Shown here in pieces: positions 42,868 to 50,017 of a DNA stretch of 64,000 bases. Below the pieces are notes generated by a model, which worked only from the letters and a program-made list of their open reading frames with translations, was not told where the DNA came from and did not search any database. Numbering within the stretch: the first letter of the stretch is position 1; the number at the start of each line of letters is the position of its first letter. The DNA is taken from assembly GCA_044463945.1 (NCBI GenBank), contig JBIQLW010000006.1:62001-126000 (forward strand). Direction: 5' to 3'. The DNA comes from 62-47 sp044463945 (GTDB lineage: Bacteria; Pseudomonadota; Alphaproteobacteria; Rhizobiales; Xanthobacteraceae). A program made the translations under genes and the position numbers.

Positions 42868-43311
42868 GTCAGTCTCGATGGACAAGAAAACTCAGTTGCG
42901 AGACAACAGCTCCTGCATTCCAGCGTTCCTCCAGAAATCGATTTCGATCACCGGCGAGCACCCGCTTCTGAGCGCCGATGATCTGGCGCGCAGCGGATAA
43001 TCTACAGGCCCGGTCTAAGATGATGAGATGCCCCAAGCGCCATCACTGAAACCGTGAATGTGCGGCTGGATGGCTGCTCCCAAAACACGCTCCCTGTCTA
43101 TCAAGCTCGACGCTCGCGCCGTCGCGTGCTGCCCTCTCGTCGGGCGCCTGGAGTGCCGCGGAGCTTTCAGGAGCGTGATGAGACAATCCCATCGATCCGC
43201 GTATCGACGCCTCCACCCGGCATCCGCTTCCCGCCAGCAGCCAGCCGCTGCGGTGGCGCGACCGCGGAGGGTCGCATAAATCGCTGAAATACAAGAGAGA
43301 ACACCGACTGG
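42868..43311. other. 444-base gap upstream of tRNA-Gly
   Basis: Apart from the promoter at 42905-42929, nothing convincing is coded here. Several overlapping open frames exist on both strands but none has a ribosome-binding site or family resemblance. The 3' end of the tRNA-Gly gene faces this gap. Confidence 0.4.
42905..42929 (-). promoter_or_regulatory. EcfG-type promoter upstream of the 43-residue membrane peptide
   Basis: Minus strand: GGAAC (42929-42925), 17 bases, GTT (42907-42905). It is 37 bases from the ATG of the small gene, the only coding frame it could serve. Confidence 0.55.
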
Positions 43312-43382
43312 AGCGGGCGAAGGGAATCGAACCCTCGTATGCAGCTTGGGAAGCTGCCGTTCTACCATTGAACTACGCCCGC
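43312..43382 (-). tRNA. tRNA-Gly (anticodon CCC)
   Basis: Read on the minus strand, the acceptor GCGGGCG pairs with CGCCCGC. A D-arm TAGTTCAATGGTAGAA follows, then the anticodon stem GCAGC/GCTGC around the loop TTCCCAA (anticodon CCC) and the T-arm with GGTTCGATTCC. The length is 71 bases without CCA. The 3' end points toward the lower-coordinate stress block. Confidence 0.95.
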
Positions 43383-43514
43383 GACCGTCCCTGATTTAGC
43401 CGAGACGGCGCGGCAGGCCAAGCCCCATCCGCGAAGCCACCAAGCCATCAAAGCCCCGCCACAAGTCCGGCCGGCGGGCCGGCGGGGCCCAGTGGAGCCG
43501 GAAGTCGCCCGGCC

Positions 43515-44630
43515 TCACGGCCGGAAATGTTTGGACAGCTTGAGGCCCTGCGCCTGATAATTCGAGCCGATGCGCTGGCCGTAAAGCGCGTCGGGCCGCG
43601 CCAGCATCCGCTCATAGATCAGGCGGCCGACGATCTGGCCGTGTTCGAGGATGAACGGCACCTCGCGCGAGCGCACTTCCAGCACGGCGCGTGCCCCTTC
43701 GCCGCCGGCGCCGGCATAACCGAAGCCGGGGTCGAAGAAACCGGCATAGTGAACGCGGAACTCGCCGACCAGCGGGTCGAACGGCACCATCTCGGCGGCG
43801 TAGTCCGGCGGCACCTGCACGGCTTCCTTTGACGCGAGAATGTAGAACTCGCCGGGATCGAGGATCAGGCTGCGGTCCGGCCGCGCCGCGATCGGCTCCC
43901 AGAAGTCGTTCACCGCATAGCCGCCGCGCCGGTCGATATCGACGACGCCGGTGTGGCGCTTGGCGCGATAACCGACGAAACCGCTGGCGTTCTCGCCGGA
44001 TAGATCGACGCTGAGCGCCAGACCGCCGGTGAAATCGGCGTCGTCGCTATCGACCAGCCGCTCCTCGGCGTGCAGCGCTTCGAGGTCGTCGGTCGAGAGA
44101 ACCGCATCACCGGTGCGGAAGCGCACCTGCGACAGCCGCGAGCCCTCGCGCAGCAGGATCGGAAACGTCTTGGGACTGATCTCGGCATAGAGCGGCCCGT
44201 GATAGCCGGCGCCGATCATGTCGAAGCGACGGGTGCCGTCGGCGATCACGCGGGTAAAGACGTCGAGCCGGCCGGTCGAGCTTTTCGGGTTGGCGGCGGC
44301 GACAACCTCCGGCGGCAGGGCCAGGCTTTCCAACAGCGGCACGATGTAGACGCAGTTGGTTTCCAGCACCGCGCCGTCGGTGAGGTCGATCTCGTGCAGT
44401 TTCAGTTCGTCGATGCGCTCGGCCACGGTTGCGTCCGGTCCCGGCAGGAAACTGGCCCGCACCCGGTAGGCGACATTGCCGAGCCGGAGATCAAGGCTCG
44501 CGGGCTGGATCTGGCTTTCGACAAAGGGGACTTCCGGCCGGATCCACCCGGCATCGGCCATCGCCGCGATCATGCGGTCGGACAGGATTCCGTTGGCATC
44601 GGGATCAAGCGTCAGCGGCACCAGTCGCAT
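43515..44630 (-). CDS. dcd: 2'-deoxycytidine 5'-triphosphate deaminase, long form
   Basis: Converts dCTP to dUTP, the first step to dTMP. The 371-residue protein is about twice the length of E. coli Dcd and matches the long alphaproteobacterial form, with two related trimeric dUTPase-like halves. Seen: ESQIQPASLDLRLGNVAYRV, AANPKSSTGRLDVFTRVIADG (active-site SSxxR-like segment), RRFDMIGAGYHGPLYAEISP, GEFYILASKEAVQVPPDYAAEMVPFDP and HYAGFFDPGFGYAGAGGEGARAVLEV. Divergent from the metZ riboswitch leader. Confidence 0.9.
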   Translation of the reverse strand: MRLVPLTLDPDANGILSDRMIAAMADAGWIRPEVPFVESQIQPASLDLRLGNVAYRVRASFLPGPDATVAERIDELKLHEIDLTDGAVLETNCVYIVPLLESLALPPEVVAAANPKSSTGRLDVFTRVIADGTRRFDMIGAGYHGPLYAEISPKTFPILLREGSRLSQVRFRTGDAVLSTDDLEALHAEERLVDSDDADFTGGLALSVDLSGENASGFVGYRAKRHTGVVDIDRRGGYAVNDFWEPIAARPDRSLILDPGEFYILASKEAVQVPPDYAAEMVPFDPLVGEFRVHYAGFFDPGFGYAGAGGEGARAVLEVRSREVPFILEHGQIVGRLIYERMLARPDALYGQRIGSNYQAQGLKLSKHFRP

Positions 44631-44689
44631 CCTCGATTTCGCCCTCAGAATGGGACGATACCAGCCTTATCGGTTATCCGATGGGCGGC

Positions 44690-44717
44690 TTGACGGAAAG
44701 GGCGGGCCGGACTATCA
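44690..44717 (+). promoter_or_regulatory. Sigma70-like promoter of the metZ leader
   Basis: TTGACG (44690-44695), a 16-base spacer, TATCAG (44712-44717). The expected transcription start, about 44724, falls just before the SAM-II aptamer at 44727, as expected for a riboswitch leader. Confidence 0.6.
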
Positions 44718-44726
44718 GCACCACTT

Positions 44727-44781
44727 ATCCCGTGGTGATTTGAGCCGGCCGGCTTGCAGCCACGTTAAATAACTCGCTAAA
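44727..44781 (+). ncRNA. SAM-II riboswitch aptamer
   Basis: Conserved SAM-II elements occur in order: CCCGTGGTGATTT, a GC-rich hairpin region (GAGCCGGCCGGCTTGCA), GCCACGTTAAATAA and CTCGCTAAAC. P1 forms between GTGG and CCAC, and the pseudoknot pairing involves the GCTAAA side. SAM-II motifs stand before metA/metX/metZ genes of alphaproteobacteria and switch them off when S-adenosylmethionine is plentiful. Here it precedes metZ by 87 bases and is followed at once by a terminator hairpin. Confidence 0.92.
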
Positions 44782-44815
44782 CAGGCCGGGGACACGTGAT
44801 CCCGGCCTTTGTCTT
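44782..44815 (+). terminator. Rho-independent terminator following the SAM-II aptamer
   Basis: Stem AGGCCGGG (44782-44789) pairs with CCCGGCCT (44800-44807) around a ten-base loop, followed by TTTGTCTTTG. It lies between the aptamer and the metZ ribosome-binding site, so control is likely by premature termination when SAM is bound. Confidence 0.8.
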
Positions 44816-44868
44816 TGTCGCAAGGCCGGATTTTTTATGGCCGCGCCACGCCGCCGTAAGGAGATCAT

Positions 44869-46065
44869 ATGTCCGTCGCAACGCCCACAGCCTCGTCCTA
44901 TCGCCCGGAAACCCGGCTGATCCATTCCGGCGTGCTGCGCTCGCAGTTCAACGAGACGGCGGAGGCGCTGTATCTCACGCAAGGTTTCGTCTACGACACC
45001 GCCGAGGAATGCGAGGCGCGCTTCAAGGGCGAGGACCCCGGCTTCATCTATTCGCGCTTCTCCAATCCCAACATCTCGATGTTCGAGTGCCGCATGTGCG
45101 AACTGGAGGGCGCCGAGGCCGCGCGCGCCACCGCCACCGGCATGGCGGCGGTGACCACGGCGATGCTGGCGCCCCTGCGCGCCGGCGATCACGTCGTCGC
45201 GGCGAAAGCGATGTTCGGCTCGTGCCGCTACGTGGTCGAGGACCTGCTGCCGCGCTACGGCATCGAATCGACGCTGGTGGACGGCCTCGATCTCGCGCAA
45301 TGGCGGGCAGCGATGCGGCCCAACACCCGCACCTGCTTCCTCGAAAGCCCGACCAACCCGACGCTCGACGTGCTCGACATCGGCGCCATCGCGGCGATCG
45401 CCCACGACGCCGGCGCGCGGCTGATCGTGGACAACGTGTTCGCGACGCCGATCTGGCAGAGCCCGCTGTCGCTCGGCGCCGACGTCGTGGTCTATTCCGC
45501 CACCAAGCACATCGACGGCCAGGGCCGCTGCCTCGGCGGCGTCATCCTGTCGTCGGACGATTTCATTCAGGAGCACATCCATAATTTCATGCGCCAGACC
45601 GGGCCGTCGATCTCACCGTTCAACGCCTGGACGCTGGTGAAAGGGCTTGAAACGCTGGCGATCCGCGTGCGGCAGCAGACCGCCAACGCCGAAGCCATCG
45701 CCGACGCGCTGGCAGGCCATCCGAAGATCGCGCGGCTGATCTATCCCGGCCGCGCCGATCATCCGCAGGCGGAGCTTGTGAAGAAGCAGATGCGCGGCGG
45801 CTCGACGCTGATCGGCTTCGAGGTCAAGGGCGGCAAGGCGGCCGCGTTCCGCTTCCTCAACGCGCTCAAGCTCGCGCGCATCAGCAACAACCTTGGCGAC
45901 GCCCGCAGCCTCGTCACCCATCCCGCCACCACCACGCATCAGCGGCTGACGCCGGAGGCGCGCGCCGAACTCGGCATCGGCGAAGGCTTCGTGCGCTTTT
46001 CGGCCGGCCTCGAACACGCCGACGACCTGATCGAGGACATCGACGCGGCGCTTCGGGATGCCTGA
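44869..46065 (+). CDS. metZ: O-succinylhomoserine sulfhydrylase
   Basis: Makes homocysteine from O-succinyl (or O-acetyl) homoserine and sulfide, using PLP. The 398-residue protein is of the Cys/Met metabolism PLP family. Landmarks: RPETRLIHSG, YSRFSNPN, ATATGMAAVTTAML, LESPTNPTLDVLDI, IVDNVFATP and YSATKHIDGQGR, with the PLP-binding Lys in SATKH. GDARSLVTHPATTTHQRL near the C-terminus is typical of MetZ. AGGAG precedes the ATG. Regulated by the SAM-II riboswitch upstream. Confidence 0.95.
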   Translation: MSVATPTASSYRPETRLIHSGVLRSQFNETAEALYLTQGFVYDTAEECEARFKGEDPGFIYSRFSNPNISMFECRMCELEGAEAARATATGMAAVTTAMLAPLRAGDHVVAAKAMFGSCRYVVEDLLPRYGIESTLVDGLDLAQWRAAMRPNTRTCFLESPTNPTLDVLDIGAIAAIAHDAGARLIVDNVFATPIWQSPLSLGADVVVYSATKHIDGQGRCLGGVILSSDDFIQEHIHNFMRQTGPSISPFNAWTLVKGLETLAIRVRQQTANAEAIADALAGHPKIARLIYPGRADHPQAELVKKQMRGGSTLIGFEVKGGKAAAFRFLNALKLARISNNLGDARSLVTHPATTTHQRLTPEARAELGIGEGFVRFSAGLEHADDLIEDIDAALRDA

Positions 46066-46074
46066 GGGGTTGCC

Positions 46075-46914
46075 ATGACGACGTTTGATTTCAGGCAGGT
46101 TGACGTTTTCGCCGGTGAGCGTCTCAAGGGAAATCCCCTTGCAGTCGTCGTCGGGGCCGATGAACTGCCCGACGAAAAGATGGCTGCCTTCGCGAACTGA
46201 ACCAATCTGAGCGAGACGACTTTTCTGCTCAGGCCGACAACACGAGAGGCGGATTATCGGCTGCGGATTTTCACGCCGTCGGGCGAATTGCCATTGGCCG
46301 GACACCCGACGCTTGGCAGTTGCCATGTCTGGCTCAGCCTCGGCCATACGCCGCGACAATCGCATATCGTTCAGGAATGCGGCGCCGGCCTCATCCGGAT
46401 CAAACGCGACACAAACCGGCTCGCCTTCGCCGCGCCACCGTTGCTGCGTGACGGAGCCGTTGAGGAGCAACTGCTGGAACAGGTAGCGACCGGCCTTCGA
46501 ATTCACCGCAGCGACATCAAGGCGTCGCAGTGGATCGACAACGGACCGGGCTGGGTCGGGGTGCTGCTCGCGTCGCGCGCGGACGTGCTGGCATTGCGAC
46601 CGGACTATGCGGCGCTCGACGATCTCAAGCTCGGCGTGGTCGCGCCGTGGGACGCCGCGAAAGATGGCCGTGACGCGGCTTTCGAGGCTCGGGCCTTCAT
46701 CGCGCCTCGCGCCAGCGAGGACCCGGTCACCGGAAGCCTGAACGCCGGTCTCGCGCAATGGCTGATCCCGGCCGGACTCGCGCCTGCGGCCTACATCGCA
46801 AGCCAGGGCACCGTGCTTGGACGGCAGGGCCGCATTTACATCGAAAGCGATGGCCATGACATCTGGATCGGTGGCGAGACCAGCATCTGCATCAAGGGCA
46901 AACTCACGCTGTAA
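46075..46914 (+). pseudogene. PhzF family isomerase/epimerase-like gene with an in-frame stop
   Basis: Translation from the ATG at 46075 gives MTTFDFRQVDVFAGERLKGN and DELPDEKMAAFAN, then TGA at 46198-46200 (codon 42), then TNLSETTFLLRPTTREADYRLRIFTPSGELPLAGHPTLGS in the same frame. The rest runs intact to 46914 with APRASEDPVTGSLNAGLAQWL and QGTVLGRQGRIYIE, the PhzF family C-terminal blocks; the expected total is 279 residues. PhzF proteins usually read FANWTNLSETTF or similar, so a TGG-to-TGA change of the conserved Trp is the simplest account. The catalytic Glu (SETTF) is kept. Starts ten bases after the metZ stop. Confidence 0.85.
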
Positions 46915-47067
46915 TACCGCCCTTGCCGCACGGCCTACGACGAAATACGCACGACTTCCCCGTGGGTTGCGGTGATTTGCGCATCGCAATCGCCGCGCGA
47001 AACCTCTAAGGTGGCGCCGGCTCACGCAAATTCGGGCCAAGCGACAAGCAATCCACGAGGCGTTTCG

Positions 47068-48273
47068 ATGAAATTCAAGACAATCCTGATGACAGCCGCC
47101 GCGGTGCTGGCGCTCGGCAGCACGGCGCGGGCGGACATCTCCGTCAAGCTCGGCGTGCTGAACGACATGTCCAGCCTTTACGCCGACATTTCCGGTCCCG
47201 GCTCGGTGGTCGCCGCCAAGCTCGCGGTCGAGGACTTCGCCAAGACCAACAACGACATCAAGGTCGAGGTGATCGGCGCCGACCATCAGAACAAGCCCGA
47301 CATCGGCAGCAACATCGCGCGCCAGTGGTACGACCGCGAGAACGTGGACGTCATTCTCGACACCACGACATCGTCGGTGGCGCTGGCGGTATCGGAAGTG
47401 ACGAAGGAAAAGAAGAAGATCTTCATTCCGTCCGGCGGCGGCAGCTCCGACCTCACCGGCAAGGCGTGCTCGCCCTACACCGTCCACTGGACCTACGACA
47501 CCTGGGCGCTCGCCAACGGCACCGGCTCGGCCATGACCAAGCAGGGCGCCGACACCTGGTTTCTGCTGGTCGCCGACTACGCCTTCGGCGCTGCGCTCGA
47601 ACGCGACACCTCGGAAGCCGTCACCAAGGCCGGCGGCAAGGTGGTCGGCAGCGTCAAGCACCCGCTGAACTCGTCGGACTTCTCCTCGTTCCTGCTGCGC
47701 GCGCAAGCCTCCAAGGCCAAGGTGGTGGCGCTCGCCAATGCCGGCAGCGACATGATCAACGCCATCAAGCAGGCCGCGGAGTTCGGCCTCACCCAGAGCG
47801 GGCAGTCGCTCGCCGGCCTTCTGATCTTCTCCAGCGACGTCAAGGCGCTCGGATTGCAAGCCGCGCAGGGCCTGGTGCTGACCGAAGCGTTCTACTGGGA
47901 TCAGACCGACGCAACGCGGGCCTTCTCCAAGCGCTTCGCCGAGAAGTTCAACGGCAAGATGCCGACCAGCGCGCAGGCCGGCGTCTATTCCAGCGTGCTG
48001 CACTACCTGAAGGCGGTCGCCGCCGCGAAGACGAAGGATTCCGACGCGGTCATGGCCAAGATGAAGGAACTGCCGATCGATGACGCGCTGTTCGGCAAGG
48101 GCTCGATCCGTCCCGACGGGCGCGCGATTCACGACATGTATCTCTATCAGGTGAAGAAGCCGTCGGAGTCGAAGGGAGAGTGGGACATCTACAAGGTGCT
48201 CGCCACCATTCCCGCCGACGAAGCGTTCCGTCCGATGGATCAGGGCGGCTGCCCGCTGGTGGCGAAGAAGTAA
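47068..48273 (+). CDS. Liv-type ABC transporter substrate-binding protein (orphan)
   Basis: A 401-residue periplasmic binding protein of the Peripla_BP_6 family. Signal peptide MKFKTILMTAAAVLALGSTARA, then DISVKLGVLNDMSSLYADISGPGSVVAAKLAVEDF. Other family blocks are VILDTTTSSVALAVSEV, IPSGGGSSDLTG, CSPYTVHWTYDTWALANG and FLLVADYAFGAALE. Short-chain amide or amino acid ligands are usual, but the ligand here is unknown. No permease or ATPase genes are nearby. CGAGG precedes the ATG at 47068, and a terminator follows. Confidence 0.9.
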   Translation: MKFKTILMTAAAVLALGSTARADISVKLGVLNDMSSLYADISGPGSVVAAKLAVEDFAKTNNDIKVEVIGADHQNKPDIGSNIARQWYDRENVDVILDTTTSSVALAVSEVTKEKKKIFIPSGGGSSDLTGKACSPYTVHWTYDTWALANGTGSAMTKQGADTWFLLVADYAFGAALERDTSEAVTKAGGKVVGSVKHPLNSSDFSSFLLRAQASKAKVVALANAGSDMINAIKQAAEFGLTQSGQSLAGLLIFSSDVKALGLQAAQGLVLTEAFYWDQTDATRAFSKRFAEKFNGKMPTSAQAGVYSSVLHYLKAVAAAKTKDSDAVMAKMKELPIDDALFGKGSIRPDGRAIHDMYLYQVKKPSESKGEWDIYKVLATIPADEAFRPMDQGGCPLVAKK

Positions 48274-48320
48274 CACCACACGGCGCGATCGCGATCACAA
48301 TCGATCGCCCGCTGCAAAAC

Positions 48321-48352
48321 AAAATCCCGGCTCGCGAGGGTCGGGATTTTTT
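48321..48352 (+). terminator. Rho-independent terminator of the orphan binding-protein gene
   Basis: AAAATCCCG (48321-48329) pairs with CGGGATTTT (48342-48350), followed by further T residues. It is 48 bases after the stop and just before the converging SGNH gene, so it may also serve that gene. Confidence 0.85.
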
Positions 48353-48359
48353 GCGCCTC

Positions 48360-49259
48360 TCACATCGGCGAATAGTCTGGCGCCTCCGCCGGCGCGGTGA
48401 CGCCAAGCTTGACCGATCCGACCGAGCGGATGATGTCATCACCCAGAAGCTGCGCGAAGCAGGCATAGCCCCAGTCGTTCATGTGCAACCCATCGGCGAT
48501 CGAGAAGCGGTCGAACGCCAGCGCCTGCTTCTGGTGCCATTCGCGCATCACCGCGAAGCGCGGGAAGATGCCGACATGGCGCTGCCCCGCCACCCTGCTC
48601 AGGAGCCGCACCATGCGGCTCGCGCGCTCGCCGGTGCGGTTCACCGCCGGCACGTATTGCGGATCGACCAGCACAACGTCGGCCCCCGCCGCCTGAATGC
48701 GCGAGATGCCGTCCTCGACCTGCGCGATAGTGGTGTCGGTGTCGAGGTTGCGCAGGATCGCGTTGGTGCCGACCTGCCAGATCACCAGATCCGGCTTCTC
48801 GTCAATCACCGCCTGCTTCAGCCGCCGCAGCATTTCCGGCGTGTCCTCGCCGCCGCGGCCGCGGTTGAGCACGGTGATGGCCGCGCCGGGATACTTGCGC
48901 CTGAGTTGCGCGGCGAGCCGGCTCGGATAGGTGAACTCGGGCGCGGTCGAGCCGTAGCCCTCGGTCGATGACGAGCCGAACGCGATAATCGTCACCGGCT
49001 TGCGCGCGGCAAGCTTGCCCGCGACGTGGGGAAGCGCGCGCAACGTCCTGCCGACGCCCTTGGGCGACAGGCACGGCGCGCGGCGGAAGATATCGGCGGC
49101 GTCAGCCGCTGTCCGTTTACCGACAACGACGGTGTTTGCCGCCGCGCGGACAACCCCCTGCGGCGCATCCTGCGCCGACGCCGGCGCGCCGCCTCCCGCC
49201 ACCGCGGACGCCAACGCCGCCACGGCGACGGCCCGGCCCAGACGACCCCACATCCTCAT
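48360..49259 (-). CDS. Secreted SGNH/GDSL hydrolase, apparently active
   Basis: A 299-residue exported esterase-like protein. Signal peptide with VAVAALASAVAGGGAPASAQ. SGNH blocks: block I IIAFGSSSTEGYGS (catalytic Ser about 97), block II LNRGRGGED (Gly), block III WQVGTNAIL (Asn about 166) and block V ADGLHMNDWGY (Asp256, His259). All four catalytic or oxyanion positions are therefore present. It overlaps the upstream SGNH-like gene by four bases and belongs to the opgC operon, so it may remove or transfer acyl groups on a periplasmic glycan; this role is inference. Confidence 0.85.
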   Translation of the reverse strand: MRMWGRLGRAVAVAALASAVAGGGAPASAQDAPQGVVRAAANTVVVGKRTAADAADIFRRAPCLSPKGVGRTLRALPHVAGKLAARKPVTIIAFGSSSTEGYGSTAPEFTYPSRLAAQLRRKYPGAAITVLNRGRGGEDTPEMLRRLKQAVIDEKPDLVIWQVGTNAILRNLDTDTTIAQVEDGISRIQAAGADVVLVDPQYVPAVNRTGERASRMVRLLSRVAGQRHVGIFPRFAVMREWHQKQALAFDRFSIADGLHMNDWGYACFAQLLGDDIIRSVGSVKLGVTAPAEAPDYSPM

Positions 49260-50017
49260 TGAGGCGGCGCCCCCAGCTCCGCTGGCTTGATGTGCGCGGT
49301 ATCGATCACGAACGTCGCCAGCGCGCGGCCGAGACAGTCGTGGACCCGCTTGGCCAGTTCGATACCGCGGGAAGTGTTGAACAGATCGAAGCGGCCCGTC
49401 TCGTTCCAGTGGTGCATGATCGCAAACCGATCGAACAGCGGCACCTCGTGCTGCTGGGCGACCACGCGCATCACGTCGAGATAGGGCGCGGTGGTAATCA
49501 TGGTTTCCATGCGCGGACCATATTGCAGGTTCATCAGAACGACATCCGCGCCGCGCTTGCGCAAGGCGGCAACGCCGTCGTCAACGGCGGTGCGGAAATC
49601 GTCCGGATCAACCGCCCGCATAGCATCGACGGTGCCGGTCTGCCATATGACCAAGGTCGGCTGCCGGTTGGCCAGGATCGTGTCGAGGCCATCGACCACC
49701 TCGGCGGCAGTCTTCTTGATCTGCAACTGGAGGTTGACGCTGACCTGGACGGACGGCAGGCGGTCGCGCAGCGCCGCTTCCAGGCGGCCGGGGAAGCCGG
49801 TGCCGTCGGGCGCGACCACGGTGGCCGAGCGGCTGCCGATCACTACGATATCGAGGCGCCGCTCGGTCTTCACCGCGTCGGCGACCTCGGTCAGCGGACT
49901 GTCACTGGTGAGCAGATAGGCCGGGACCTCGCAGCCGGGCCGCGGCGCATCCTCGCCCGCTGCCAGCGCCGTGCTCCACAGCAAGGCCAGAACAGCCAGG
50001 CCGGCGATGGCCCTCAT
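49256..50017 (-). CDS. Secreted SGNH/GDSL-like protein with degenerate active site
   Basis: A 253-residue exported protein (signal LAVLALLWSTALAAG). The fold resembles its downstream neighbour: IVVIGSRSATVVAPDGTGFPGRL aligns with block I and LVIWQTGTVDAM with block III, but the conserved Asn is replaced by Val in that position (GTV for GTN). No clear DxxH block V is seen near the C-terminus. It may be a binding or scaffold partner rather than an enzyme. It starts in a four-base overlap with opgC and ends in a four-base overlap with the next SGNH gene. Confidence 0.75.
   Translation of the reverse strand: MRAIAGLAVLALLWSTALAAGEDAPRPGCEVPAYLLTSDSPLTEVADAVKTERRLDIVVIGSRSATVVAPDGTGFPGRLEAALRDRLPSVQVSVNLQLQIKKTAAEVVDGLDTILANRQPTLVIWQTGTVDAMRAVDPDDFRTAVDDGVAALRKRGADVVLMNLQYGPRMETMITTAPYLDVMRVVAQQHEVPLFDRFAIMHHWNETGRFDLFNTSRGIELAKRVHDCLGRALATFVIDTAHIKPAELGAPPQ

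Noticed and set aside
46198..46200. Possible selenocysteine codon in the phzF-like gene
   Set aside because: The family has Trp at this position, not Cys or Sec, and I see no SECIS-like hairpin directly after the TGA.
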